A DNA stretch of 64,000 nt from Bombyx mori (Eukaryota; Arthropoda; Insecta; Lepidoptera; Bombycidae). The stretch lies in the NCBI RefSeq assembly GCF_030269925.1, contig NC_085116.1, positions 62,001-126,000 of the forward strand, given 5' to 3'. The position numbers were made by a program, and so were the translations under genes. The notes under the pieces are model-generated. The model was not told where the DNA came from, did no database searches, and worked only from the letters and a program-made list of their open reading frames with translations. Below are positions 29,511-40,324 of this stretch, one piece after another (the first letter of the stretch is position 1; each line of letters opens with the position of its first letter).

Positions 29511-32393
29511 ATGGCGTACAAAAGTAGGCTGAAACCCCTATCCGTAACGATAGGATTTTTTAACGCATACGGTCTCGCAAATCAACGTGATCAGGTTTGT
29601 GATTTTTTGCGTGACCATCAAATTGACATATTTTTAGTACAGGAGACTCTACTCAAGCCCGCGCGCCGCGACCCTAAAATCGCGAACTATAACATGGTTA
29701 GGAACGACAGGCTCACTGCTCGTGGTGGTGGTACCGTCATCTACTACAGAAGAGCCTTGCACTGCATCCCGCTCGATCCCCCCGCGCTCGTTAACATCGA
29801 AGCATCAGTATGCCGAATCTCACTGACGGGACACGCGCCGATCGTTATCGCGTCCGTTTATCTTCCACCGGATAAGATCGTTCTAAGCAGTGATATCGAG
29901 GCGCTGCTCAGCATGGGAAGCTCTGTCATTCTGGCGGGCGACCTAAATTGTAAACACATCAGATGGAACTCTCACACCACAACCCCTAATGGCAGGCGGC
30001 TCGACGCGTTAGTCGATGATCTCGCCTTCGATATCATCGCTCCGCTAACCCCGACTCACTACCCGCTAAATATCGCGCATCGCCCGGATATACTCGACAT
30101 AGCGTTATTAAAAAACGTAGCTCTGCGCTTACACTCGATCGAAGTAGTTTCAGAGTTAGATTCAGACCACCGTCCCGTCGTTATGAAGCTCGGTCGCGCT
30201 CCCGATTCCGTTTCCGTCACGAGGACTGTGGTGGATTGGCACACGCTGGGCATCAGCCTGGCTGAATCTGATCCACCATCGCTCCCGTTTAGCCCGGACT
30301 CTACCCCGTCTCTTCAGGATACCGCTGAAGCCATAGACATCCTAACGTCACACATTACCTCGACATTAGATAGGTCATCGAAGCAAGTTGTAGCGGAGGA
30401 CTTCCTTCACCGCTTCAAATTGCCCGACGATATTAGGGAACTCCTCAGAGCTAAGAACGCCTCGATACGCGCCTACGACAGGTATCCTACCGCGGAAAAT
30501 CGTACTCGAATGCGTGCCCTACAACGCGACGTAAAGTCTCGCATCGCCGAAGTCCGAGATGCCAGATGGTCTGATTTCTTAGAAAGACTCGCGCCCTCTC
30601 AAAGGTCTTACTACCGCTTAGCTCGTACTCTCAAATCGGATACGGTTGTAACTATGCCCCCCCTCGTAGGCCCCTCAGGTCGACTCGCGGCGTTTGATGA
30701 TGACGAAAAAGCAGAGCTGCTAGCCGATACATTGCAAACCCAGTGCACGCCCAGCATTCAATCCGCGGACCCTGTTCATGTAGAATTAGTAGACAGTGAG
30801 GTAGAACGCAGAGCCTCCTTGCCACCCTCGGATGCGTTACCACCCGTCACCCCAATGGAAGTTAAAGACCTGATCAAAGACCTACGTCCTCGCAAGGCTC
30901 CCGGTTCCGACGGTATATCTAACCGCGTTATTAAACTTCTACCCATCCAACTCATCGTGATGTTGGCATCTATTTTCAATGCCGCTATGGCTAACTGTAT
31001 CTTTCCCGCGGTGTGGAAAGAAGCGGACGTTATCGGCATACACAAACCCGGTAAACCAAAAAATAATCCGACGAGTTACCGCCCGATTAGCCTCCTCATG
31101 TCTCTGGGCAAACTGTATGAGCGTCTGCTCTACAAACGCCTCAGAGACTTCGTCTCATCAAAGGGCATTCTCATCGATGAACAATTCGGATTCCGTGCAA
31201 ATCACTCATGCGTACAACAGGTGCACCGCCTCACGGAGCACATTCTTGTAGGACTTAACCGACCAAAACCGATCTACACGGGAGCCCTCTTCTTCGACGT
31301 CGCAAAAGCGTTCGACAAAGTCTGGCACAACGGTTTGATTTTCAAACTTTTCAACATGGGCGTACCGGACAGTCTCGTGCTCATCATACGAGACTTCTTG
31401 TCTAACCGCTCTTTTCGATATCGAGTAGAGGGAACCCGCTCCTCCCCGCGACCACTCACGGCTGGAGTCCCGCAAGGCTCCGTTCTCTCTCCGCTCCTAT
31501 TTAGTTTATTTATTAACGATATTCCCCGGTCGCCGCCGACCCAGCTAGCCTTATTCGCTGACGACACAACCGTTTACTACTCAAGTAGAAACAAGTCCCT
31601 AATCGCGAGTAAGCTCCAGAGTGCAGCGTTAACCCTCGGACAGTGGTTCCGAAAATGGCGCATAGACATCAACCCAGCGAAAAGCACAGCAGTGTTATTT
31701 CAAAGGGGAAACTCACCGCTCATTTCCTCCCGCATTAGGAGGAGAAATATCACACCCCCGATCACCCTCTTCGGCCAACCTATACCCTGGGCTAGGAAGG
31801 TCAAGTACCTGGGAGTCACCCTGGATGCATCCATGACATTCCGCCCGCATATAAAAACAGTCCGCGATCGTGCCGCATTTATTCTCGGCAGACTCTATCC
31901 CATGATCTGTAAGCGGAGTAAAATGTCCCTTCGGAACAAGGTGACACTTTACAAAACTTGCATAAGGCCCGTCATGACTTACGCTAGTGTGGTGTTCGCT
32001 CACGCGGCCCGCACACACATAGACACCCTCCAATCCCTACAATCCCGCTTTTGCAGGTTAGCCGTCGGGGCTCCGTGGTTCGTGAGGAACGTCGACCTAC
32101 ACGACGACCTGGGCCTCGAATCGATCCGCAAACACATGAAGTCAGTGTCGGAACGTTACTTCGATAAGGCTATGCGTCATGATAATCGCCTTATCGTTGC
32201 CGCCGCTGACTATTCCCCGAATCCTGATCACGCAGGAGCAAGTCACCGTCGTCGCCCTAGACACGTCCTTACGGATCCATCAGATCCAATAACTCTTGCA
32301 TTAGATACCTTCAGCTCTAACACTAGGAGCAGGCTGAGGAACCCCGGTAACCGTACTCGTCGAACTCGACAAAGAGGTCGACGTGCAGCCTAA
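29511..32393 (+). CDS. Jockey-type ORF2 endonuclease/reverse transcriptase
   Basis: 960 aa. APE-type endonuclease: N18 in FFNAYGLANQRDQ, E45 in LVQETLLKP, GDLNCK (D144, N146) and SDH 218-220. Reverse transcriptase: APGSDG, FFDVAKAFDKVWH (catalytic D near 596), GVPQGSVLSPLLF and FADD 682-685. No C-terminal zinc knuckle is seen, as usual for Jockey and unlike SART ORF2. The ATG lies 3 nt after the ORF1 stop. The reading frame is intact, so the element may be competent; insertion is not telomere-specific. Confidence 0.93.
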   Translation: MAYKSRLKPLSVTIGFFNAYGLANQRDQVCDFLRDHQIDIFLVQETLLKPARRDPKIANYNMVRNDRLTARGGGTVIYYRRALHCIPLDPPALVNIEASVCRISLTGHAPIVIASVYLPPDKIVLSSDIEALLSMGSSVILAGDLNCKHIRWNSHTTTPNGRRLDALVDDLAFDIIAPLTPTHYPLNIAHRPDILDIALLKNVALRLHSIEVVSELDSDHRPVVMKLGRAPDSVSVTRTVVDWHTLGISLAESDPPSLPFSPDSTPSLQDTAEAIDILTSHITSTLDRSSKQVVAEDFLHRFKLPDDIRELLRAKNASIRAYDRYPTAENRTRMRALQRDVKSRIAEVRDARWSDFLERLAPSQRSYYRLARTLKSDTVVTMPPLVGPSGRLAAFDDDEKAELLADTLQTQCTPSIQSADPVHVELVDSEVERRASLPPSDALPPVTPMEVKDLIKDLRPRKAPGSDGISNRVIKLLPIQLIVMLASIFNAAMANCIFPAVWKEADVIGIHKPGKPKNNPTSYRPISLLMSLGKLYERLLYKRLRDFVSSKGILIDEQFGFRANHSCVQQVHRLTEHILVGLNRPKPIYTGALFFDVAKAFDKVWHNGLIFKLFNMGVPDSLVLIIRDFLSNRSFRYRVEGTRSSPRPLTAGVPQGSVLSPLLFSLFINDIPRSPPTQLALFADDTTVYYSSRNKSLIASKLQSAALTLGQWFRKWRIDINPAKSTAVLFQRGNSPLISSRIRRRNITPPITLFGQPIPWARKVKYLGVTLDASMTFRPHIKTVRDRAAFILGRLYPMICKRSKMSLRNKVTLYKTCIRPVMTYASVVFAHAARTHIDTLQSLQSRFCRLAVGAPWFVRNVDLHDDLGLESIRKHMKSVSERYFDKAMRHDNRLIVAAADYSPNPDHAGASHRRRPRHVLTDPSDPITLALDTFSSNTRSRLRNPGNRTRRTRQRGRRAA

Positions 32394-32641
32394 CCCATGC
32401 ATCAGCCCGCTGAGTTTCTCGCCGGATCTTCTCAGTGGGTCGCGATTCCGATCCGGTAGTAGATTCATTCGCGAAGCAACTGCTCTTGAGTTGTTAGGTC
32501 TCCTTCGGAGGCGCTCGGGCAGTTGTTAGCAAATCCCACCCCTCCTGGCTGAGCCTTTGCTCGCCCACCTGTCCTGGTGAAGCTGGAAAGGCCTCCGGGC
32601 CACCAGTAATCTCTCAATCATAAAAAAAAAAAAAAAAAAAA

Positions 32642-32652
32642 AACACGATGGG
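32642..32652. repeat. Target-site duplication of the Jockey insertion, right copy
   Basis: aacacgatggg immediately after the poly(A); matches 27513-27523. Confidence 0.88.
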
Positions 32653-34230
32653 GCGATAGCCCGCGGGTGAGTCCGCGGGGCGCCCGTCCTTCCGCAGAAG
32701 GACCAGTCTGCCCGTCTTCCATTTCGACGGGAACCGTCCCGACTCGAGGCACGCTTCGAAAAGCCCCCCGAGCCGGTCCCCTAGGGCCTCGAAGGCCAAG
32801 CTCCAGACCCGGCCGTGAACGCCGTCAGGGCCGGGGGCCGTGTCCTTCGCTCTCATTTTGGACACGGCCGCATGGATCTCCGCCCCCGTAATAGGGGGAG
32901 GGGGCTCCTCGGCAGCGGGAACGCTGGGGCGACGTGGAGGTGTGCCCCACGTGGCGTCCATCTGGGGGGGCTCAAAGTCCCCCCCCGCTGCCGGCGGGAA
33001 AAGCGCGGAAACTATCTCCCGCAGCTGCCGAGGCTGGAGCCGCTCGGTCACCGGGAGCGCCCACGGCTGCAGTTTTCTGCGAACCATCTTGTATGGGCGC
33101 CCCCAGGGATCTTCGTCGAGCGACTCCAGGAGAGTCTTCATGCTCTGCTTCTTGGCCTCGCCGATGGCCAGCTGCAGCGCCGTCTGTTTTTGACGACAGT
33201 CAGCCTGCAGCCGGGCCGCCGTCTCCGCGAACGTAGCGTCGCGACGACGGCGGCGGCGGTGGCGTGCGCTCCGGCGGCGCGCCCTCACGCACTCCTCACG
33301 GAGTCTCGCGATCTCGGGCGACCACCAGAACGCACCCCCACGTGGTGCTCGGGGGCCGACCCGGGGCATGGCGGCATCACAAATGTTTGCCATGGTGCCC
33401 CGGAACCAGTCGACCTCCGCATCCACGTCCGCGAGCCGCGCGGGTTTTGGCGCCCACGCAGCAACAGCGGCCGCCTCCATCAGCAACTCCTTGTTCATCC
33501 GTTTCAAGGCCCACCTGGGGAACGAACGGGGCGCACCTTGCGGGAGCTCCTCCTCGCCGCGGGCGCCCGCGGCTGACGACGACAAGGAGGAGGCAGAGAG
33601 CTCGAATCGGACGTATCTGTGGTCCGAGAGCGTCTCCGCCCCCTCGAGTACGCGCCAGCCGCGGGTGCGGCGCACGGCGGACGGGGACGCGAACGTAACG
33701 TCCACGTGAGATTCCCCGTTCCACCGCACGCAAGTCGCGACCGTACCTCTGTTTAGAAGACAGAGGCCGGTCGCGATCGCCCACTCCGAAAGAGCCTCGC
33801 CTCGCGAATCCGTGCGGGGGGAGCCCCAAGCCATACACTTGGCATTGAGGTCCCCCGCGACGATGACAGGGCGGGACCCGAAGCGGTGCAAGAGCACCTC
33901 GAGCCCGCCCAGAAACCGCTCGAACTCGGCGAGGCTCCTGTTCGGAGAAAAGTACGCCCCGATCACGACGGTCCCGTCGATCCTAGCCGCGACGTACCCG
34001 GGTCCCCTGGCCACCATATCCAAGGGGGGTAACGCCGCGGACTGTCTAAGTACGATGGCCACGGAGCCGTCGACGTCCCCGATCCAGCAGTCCTGGTCGG
34101 TGGGGACGAAGTACGGCTCCGCGGCGACAGCGACGTCGATTGACCACTCCGCCATGGTGTGGACGAGGAGATCCTGTGCCCTGGCGGAGTGGTTCAAATT
34201 ACTTTGGAGGAAGCGATGGACGCAACCCAT
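32653..34230 (-). pseudogene. SART ORF2, 5' half of interrupted gene (E6)
   Basis: Starts at ATG 34228-34230 in TAATG context and encodes ~526 residues: the complete endonuclease (SNLN, GDLNAK, SDHRY) and the first RT region up to GYRPIV. Translation then enters the antisense of the Jockey poly(A), read as a phenylalanine run, and stops at 32614. If translated it would give an endonuclease without RT active site. A longer frame upstream to 34950 overlaps ORF1 out of frame and is not the gene start. Confidence 0.9.
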
Positions 34231-34232
34231 TA
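34228..34232 (-). promoter_or_regulatory. TAATG stop-start overlap (E6)
   Basis: The ORF1 stop and ORF2 start share one A, as in the other full-length copies. Confidence 0.85.
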
Positions 34233-36563
34233 CGGGGCTACGTCCATCGCTCCCTCGTCTGTCCCGCCCTGCGGCTCGACAACAGCCGCGGCGGGAACTG
34301 ACTCGCCGGCTGCCCTTGTTGCAGCCGGCTTCTTTTTCTTTCCGCCCCTCCTCGTTTTGGTTGAGGAGGGGGCGGATTTGCACGCCGGGCCCCCGGCCCG
34401 GTGGTCGGCCTTCCTTTTGGCCGCGTCGCACAAGACGCAGTGCGGCGCGGCTGTCGTGCAGGATGCAGCCTTGTGCCCCGGCTGGCCGCAGCGGAAACAC
34501 AAGCCGCTGCGGTCCACGGTCGAGGGGCACTTGGCGAGACCGTGGCCGGTGCCGAAGCACCGAAGACAGCGCCACGGCCTGGCATCCTGCAGCTGCACGT
34601 GGGCCACTACCCAGCCCACGCGCAGCCTTCCTGGGCTGTCGGAAGGCCGCCCCTGTGGAGGGGTGGCCAGGAGGTTCGCCGTTGCGATGGGGCAACGCGC
34701 CCACGCCGTCCGGGTACCGGAGTAGGTTGCCCGGAGCTCCCCGACTTTGACGTCGGCGAGGGCGCAGTTGCCCTGCGACGCGATGGCCGCGGCGACCTCC
34801 TCCTTCGTGGCGCACTCGTCGAGGCCCGTAATCTTCACCTCCGCCATTTTTACGGGCCGCGCGATGCGCACCACCTCGGGGTCCGGCAAGATTTCCCGCA
34901 GACGGACCGCCAGTTTTTCTGCCGCGGCGCTGGAATTCGCGCCGGGGCATTCTACCAGGCGGGCCCCGTTGGCCGTCTGCCGGACCCTCAGGCCACCCTC
35001 CACGCCGAGGGCGTCCACATTTACGCCGCCGCGCGCCTGGGTCATCACCTCGTGGTAGGTGATGCCCTTTTCTTTGCCGGCCGGCAGCAGCTCCACTACC
35101 ACTGCAGCCGACCGCGGGGCGCGCGGCCTCCTTCTTCCAGTTCGGCCCCTCGGCTCCGCTCGACCCTCTTGGCGGGGAGCGGCGGCCGCAGGGGCGGGCT
35201 TGGGGCGCGGCGCAGGAGGCGCCGCCACCTTTTTGGGCCCGCGCCGCACCACCGTCGTCCAGGCCTCGTTCATGTTTACCGGGGCCGGGGGCAGTGGGCG
35301 GGGCTGGGGGGTCGGTGCCGGTTTGGCGGCGTTGACGCCCCCCTTCTTCTTGGTCCGGCTCCTGCCGGGCCCCGCCTTCGCAGGCTGGGACGGGGCAGGA
35401 GCGGACACCGGTTTAGATGCGGGGGCCGTGGGTTTAGGTGCAGCCGCAGCGGGAGCTCGCGCGGGTGTAATCTTCTTCCCGCTGTATGTTTTTGCAGCGG
35501 GCTGCACACTCCTGCGGGGTGCCGGCACAGGTGCGCTTCCCTTAGCCTCGTGAGCGAGGGGCGGTCTCGCGCGCTCCACCTTGGAGCTGCGCGCCTCCTG
35601 TATGAGGAGCTGCCGCCTCAACTGCTCGACCTCACTGAGGCCTTCCGCTTCTAGCGGAGGAGGGACAAGGGCAGAGCTGCGTTGCCGCTCGATGAGGTCG
35701 GCAACCATGGTCCTCAACTCGGCCATGTCCACGCGCAGCTGCCCATTCTCCGTTCGAAGTTTGTCATTTTCGTTCGATACCTGGTCGAAGCGGGCGTGCA
35801 TCAGGTCCAACTCCTGTCGCACGGCCGCCGTCTCCGTCGTCGTAGTGCGGTTCACCACCTCTCTTCGTCGCTCCTCTAGGGTGGCAGATGCAGATTTAAG
35901 GGCCCGCAAATAGTCGCCCTTCAGACCAGCGCTGGATTTTGTGGCGATCGCCGTCATAAGCTTTCCGACCACCTCAAAGGCTCTGAGGTGGTCAGAGGGA
36001 CCTACCTCTAGTAGGGAGCGCTCTAGGCGCTCAACCTCTCCAATTGATTTTTCCTGGGCCTCACGGCGGGCGGCCCTGGTCTGCACCGAGGGGGCAGCAG
36101 CCAGTCCGCCGGAAGATATCATGTTACAATCGGTGGCGGGCGACGCTGCAGCAGTCGCCGGCCCCTCCGCCAACGCCATATATTTGGCGCTAGCGGGCTC
36201 ACCGTCTGACGAATCTGACGGAGCGGAGGACGCCGGCCGTCGAGCCGACTTCCGCTTCCGCCGCGTTCGCTGTCGAGTGCTGTCTACGAACAGCGCTGGC
36301 GTCTCCCGCCCACTAGACGCGTCGCCCCTCGCGGAGCTCCGCGCCGAGTGCAACGAGATCAAACTCTCGCAGCGCTCGAGTAGCACGGTTGGGACTCTGT
36401 CCCTTACGCGACCCGTGCTGTCGCCCCCTTCCTCGTGGCAGTGTGTGCCCCCCCCAGAAACGGTGGGGCAGCGTGCGGCCGATCGCTCGACCGCACGGAG
36501 GGATTCTCCCCCCGCGGAGCGGGAGGTACCCTCCTGGGGTAATAAGTTCTTCACAGGTGCCAT
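34230..36563 (-). CDS. SART ORF1 zinc-knuckle protein (E6)
   Basis: 777 aa from MAPVKNLLPQEGTSRSAGG. Same plan as E2: basic cluster, coiled coil, Ala/Pro-rich linker, three zinc knuckles, MDVAP tail. The coiled-coil region is clearly different from E2 (for example QELDLMHARFDQVSNENDK instead of QEVALQHARLEQLAEENGR), whereas the zinc-knuckle half is almost the same. The frame is intact even though ORF2 of the same copy is broken. Confidence 0.9.
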   Translation of the reverse strand: MAPVKNLLPQEGTSRSAGGESLRAVERSAARCPTVSGGGTHCHEEGGDSTGRVRDRVPTVLLERCESLISLHSARSSARGDASSGRETPALFVDSTRQRTRRKRKSARRPASSAPSDSSDGEPASAKYMALAEGPATAAASPATDCNMISSGGLAAAPSVQTRAARREAQEKSIGEVERLERSLLEVGPSDHLRAFEVVGKLMTAIATKSSAGLKGDYLRALKSASATLEERRREVVNRTTTTETAAVRQELDLMHARFDQVSNENDKLRTENGQLRVDMAELRTMVADLIERQRSSALVPPPLEAEGLSEVEQLRRQLLIQEARSSKVERARPPLAHEAKGSAPVPAPRRSVQPAAKTYSGKKITPARAPAAAAPKPTAPASKPVSAPAPSQPAKAGPGRSRTKKKGGVNAAKPAPTPQPRPLPPAPVNMNEAWTTVVRRGPKKVAAPPAPRPKPAPAAAAPRQEGRAEPRGRTGRRRPRAPRSAAVVVELLPAGKEKGITYHEVMTQARGGVNVDALGVEGGLRVRQTANGARLVECPGANSSAAAEKLAVRLREILPDPEVVRIARPVKMAEVKITGLDECATKEEVAAAIASQGNCALADVKVGELRATYSGTRTAWARCPIATANLLATPPQGRPSDSPGRLRVGWVVAHVQLQDARPWRCLRCFGTGHGLAKCPSTVDRSGLCFRCGQPGHKAASCTTAAPHCVLCDAAKRKADHRAGGPACKSAPSSTKTRRGGKKKKPAATRAAGESVPAAAVVEPQGGTDEGAMDVAP

Positions 36564-37399
36564 TTTTCATTTTTCCTTTTTGATTAACCAGGGGTCGGTC
36601 CCCTGGGGTCTGGTTGGTACCCTTGGGACTGGACTCCCTCCAGCCATTCATCCCATCGCCGGGCACCAGAGCTTAGGATTGGGGCATTTTTTAAAGAGGT
36701 TTACGTCCTCGCGGCCCCGTGCCTCGCAGCAGCGGCCCCCGTTCCCCACACGGTGAGGATTACGGGTTGGCCGGCGGCCCGCCGAGTGCAACGAGCAACA
36801 CGACAGACCACCGCCCGACGCTCAAAAGAGCAACAACCACGAAGCCACGCCGGTATACCGGTACCCCCCTCTGGAGGGCGTGCCCCTGTAGCCGAAGCCG
36901 GGGACATGGCGACCAGCGGCCGGAAGATGCATAAGCAACGCCGGCTCACTACTCCATCAAAAGGCAGACCAAAAGTGGCCCACCGTCACCCATGGGCTAC
37001 GTCCGAAACGGGTCGGACGTGACCCGAAAAACAAAAAGGGGGAAGAAAGGGGACAAGAGAGGGAGCCCGAGCGTCTCCAGGAGGAACACCCTTCAGCGAG
37101 TGAAGGGCGTGGAGAGCCCGCAACTCCCCCTGCTGGTTTTGGTCCGCGTCATCCGATCTCATTCGTTGCAAAGCCTAACTAGGCTACCCTACTCCTACAC
37201 CTAGCCTACCTACCTAACACCTAGAAATCCTTGCAACGAAAAAGATCGGACGATACCCCTGGGAGTGGGACTGTTCCCAGAGGATCCCGTTATCCGCCAC
37301 CTACGGACGCGCCCGGTGGAAGTCCAGCAAAACTCCCCCACAGACGGAGCCCCCGGCCACGCAGAGTGCGCGCCGGGGGGCCCGCCCAGGTCCCTCGGG
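36564..37399 (-). other. SART 5' UTR (E6, 836 nt)
   Basis: No gene seen. Inverted-repeat structure at 37152-37250 (arms 37152-37173 and 37229-37250). The terminus ccctcggg at 37392-37399 is the canonical element start. Confidence 0.7.
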
Positions 37400-37412
37400 A
37401 GGGAACCTAACC

Positions 37413-40311
37413 TTTTTTTTTTTTTTTTTTTTTTTTTCGGGTAGAGGGCCGAACCTCCTACGAGGTCCCCGCGCAAAAGGGGCGCGCGGGGTATGTGAGA
37501 CTCAACGATCTGCATGGTGTTGTGAGCAGACCGCGGGCCCAAGGATTTTAGAGCCCACCCACTAAACGACTCCTCTGCACTCTTACACCCGACGTCCGAT
37601 CCCCTCCGAGGTCAGAACCCGGATGAGGTAGGGGGGCTACCGCGGTCAACACTACAACCAGACGGCGCGGCTCACCCCAAGGACGCCCAGCCGACGGAGC
37701 CTTCGAGGCGAATCGAAGGCTCTGAAACGTCGGCCGTCTCGGTACAGCAGCCCGTCGGGCCGCCCAGACGGTGCCGCTGGTGTCCCGGAATACCCCGCTG
37801 GACCAGAACCAGCCTGCCGGGTCGGGACGCGATACACCGTCGACCGGTCGCTCTATTCACTCCACGGCAGCGCGCTAGAGTGCTGGTAGCGCGCCGCGCG
37901 GCCTCACCCCCTCAGGTCGCCCCTTGACCTTCACCGGGGGGAGGCCGCCACCTACAGGGGCCGGGACGTACGGGCGTATTCCCGCCTCCGGCCCCCGGCT
38001 CGACGGCGACGGATCGGTGCGGAAAGGGAAGAGCTCTCCCTCTCTCGCTCCGCCGCCTCCTTCTGCGAGATGGTGGACTCGCAGAAGTCGAGCATCGCCT
38101 TCCAGGACGCGTCGCTGCCGAGCATCGTAGCCACGACGCGCGGCAGCGAGAGGTCCTCTCCAATGACCGCGACGAGGGCGGCGCGTTGCTCGTCGAATCC
38201 AGAGCAACGCGCCAGCGTGTGTTCCGCTGTGTCTTCCTCGTCGCGGTCCGCGCAGTGGTGGCACTGCGCCGTCGGTTCCCTTCCGGCTATCTTGTGCAAG
38301 TACCGGCCGAAACAACCATGGCCGGTAAGCATCTGCGTTAGCCGGAAGGTGAGGCATCCGCGGTCGCGGCCCACCCAGTCCGCGAGAACCGGGCGGACCG
38401 CCTCGACGGTTCGGAGGCCGGCCGACGGGTCCGCCAAGCGGCGAGACCACGCCTCCAGCACGGACCGCCGAGAGTGGAGCCTCCGCGCTCGAACTACACC
38501 TTCGCTGGGGCGCCCTTCCCCCCTAGAGCGGAGGTCGCTACGCCACCGGTAATCGGCAGCGAGCGCCTCCGCCTCCAGGTCCCAGGGTGGCGCCCCGGCG
38601 AGCAAGCACGCCGCCTCGAAGGAGACGGTGCGGTATCCTCGGATCGCCCTGACCGCGATCGCGCGCTGCGGACGTCGCAGCGCGGCGACGTTCTGGCGGG
38701 TCAGGGCGTGGCACCATACGGGCGCGCCGTATAGTGCCATCGACCGCACCACCCCCATGTAGAGGCGGCGCGCCACCTGATCGGGACCCCCGACGTTTGG
38801 AAGAAGCCGGCTCAGAGAGCCGGCTGTCGCCATCAGCCGAGGGCCCAATTTTTCGAAGTGAGCGCGGAAGCTCCACCGACCGTCCAGTTCGAGGCCGAGG
38901 TACCGAAGACCGGTCACTCCGACCCCGACGCGGACGCCTCCGATCACGAGGTGGGCACCCACAGGCGGCGCTCGTCCCGGCCCGTGAAACATCAGGGCCT
39001 GGGTTTTGTCGAGCGCCACCTCGAGCCCCAACCGTCGGATCCTAGTGACGACGTGTGCCACGCCTGCGCACGCCAGACGGGCAGACTCCCGGTAGTCCCT
39101 CCCCGGAGCCACGACCAACGTGTCGTCGGCGTAACATATTACGCTCAGCCCGGGGAGGGGACCCCGAATGACGCCCCGCAGGACCCAGTCGTAGCCGATG
39201 TTCCACAGCAGGGGGCCCAGGACAGACCCCTGCGGAACACCGCGCTCGACGGGGAAGCGGAACATCGCCCCACCGTGTCCGATGCACTGGATCGACCTGC
39301 CCTCGAGGTAGGAGCCGATCAGTCGGCGGAGGTATGCGGGGACGCCGTGATACTCCAGCGCCCCCGCGATCACCGACCAGGGCAGGGTGTTGAAGGCGTT
39401 CCTTACATCTAAGGATAACGCCATCGCCACCCCGCCCCGGGATACGGCTTCGTCGGAGAGGGCCCGCACGCGCAGAATTGCGTCGATAGTCGAGCGGCCC
39501 TCTCTGAAGCCGTATTGCTCCGCCGAAAGATCGGGACCCGTCTCGGTCAGGTGCCGGACGATGCGGGCCGCGACGATCCTCTCGAGCATCTTGCCCGCTT
39601 CGTCCAGCAACACGATGGGGCGATAGCCCGCGGGTGAGTCCGCGGGGCGCCCGTCCTTCCGCAGAAGGACCAGTCTGCCCGTCTTCCATTTCGACGGGAA
39701 CCGTCCCGACTCGAGGCACGCTTCGAAAAGCCCCCCGAGCCGGTCCCCTAGGGCCTCGAAGGCCAAGCTCCAGACCCGGCCGTGAACGCCGTCAGGGCCG
39801 GGGGCCGCGTCCTTCGCTCTCATTCTGGACACGGCCGCATGGATCTCCGCCCCCGTGATAGGGGGAGGGGGCTCCTCGGCAGCAGGAACGCTGGGGCGAC
39901 GCGGAGGCGTGCCCCACGTGGCGTCCATCTGGGGGGGCTCAAAGTCCCCCCCCGCTGCCGGCGGGAACAGTGCCGCAACAATTTCCCGCAGCTGCCGAGG
40001 CTGGAGCCGCTCGGTCACCGGGAGCGCCCACTGTTGCAGTTTCCTGCGAACCATCTTGTATGGGCGCCCCCAGGGATCTTCGTCGAGCGACTCCAGGAGA
40101 GTCTTCATGCTCTGCTTCTTGGCCTCGCCGATGGCCAGCTGCAGCGCCGTCTGCTTTTGACGACAGTCAGCGTGCAGCTGGGCCGCCGTCTCCGCGAACG
40201 CAGCGTCGCGACGACGGCGGCGGCGGTGGCGTGCGCTCCGGCGGCGCGCCCTCACGCACTCCTCTCGGAGTCTTGCGATCTCGGGCGACCACCAGAACGC
40301 ACCCCCACGTG
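37413..40311 (-). mobile_element. 5'-truncated SART copy E7
   Basis: Poly-T 37413-37437, 3' UTR 37438-37951, ORF2 to 40311. Flanked by agggaacctaacc (37400-37412 and 40312-40324). In its 3' part it shares private substitutions with E14 (for example cggtacagcagc near 37741 and aagcggaacatc near 39255). Confidence 0.92.
37952..40311 (-). pseudogene. SART ORF2 fragment with RT, no endonuclease (E7)
   Basis: About 786 codons, residues ~296-1081, open to the stop. It keeps the Arg-rich linker, the whole RT with YADD and the CCHC motif, and lacks the endonuclease. No native start codon remains. Confidence 0.9.
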
Positions 40312-40324
40312 AGGGAACCTAACC

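Larger units (their letters stand above)
27524..32641 (+). mobile_element. Jockey-clade non-LTR retrotransposon, full-length, nested in SART E6
   Basis: About 5.1 kb on the + strand, opposite to all SART copies. 5' UTR 27524-27836, ORF1 27837-29507, ORF2 29511-32393, 3' UTR 32394-32621, poly(A) of ~20 (32622-32641). A 9-11 nt duplication (27513-27523 and 32642-32652) marks it as a real insertion. Lower GC and different codon use separate it from the surrounding array. The presence of both ORFs and a 5' UTR suggests a full-length, recent insertion. Confidence 0.93.
25321..37399 (-). mobile_element. Full-length SART copy E6, interrupted by a Jockey-type element
   Basis: Poly-T 25321-25341 and 3' UTR 25342-25855. 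ORF2 is split into 25856-27523 and 32653-34230 by the + strand insertion 27524-32641. ORF1 34230-36563, 5' UTR 36564-37399. The 5' end shows the normal full-length terminus (ccctcggg), then the 13-nt duplication agggaacctaacc (37400-37412) matching the left side (25308-25320). Without the insertion it would be a complete element. Confidence 0.93.

Noticed and set aside
32614..34950. 778-codon frame spanning ORF1 antiphase, ORF2 5' half and Jockey poly(A)
   Set aside because: A composite of out-of-frame ORF1 sequence, the true ORF2 start at 34230 and a phenylalanine run from the insertion; not a gene.
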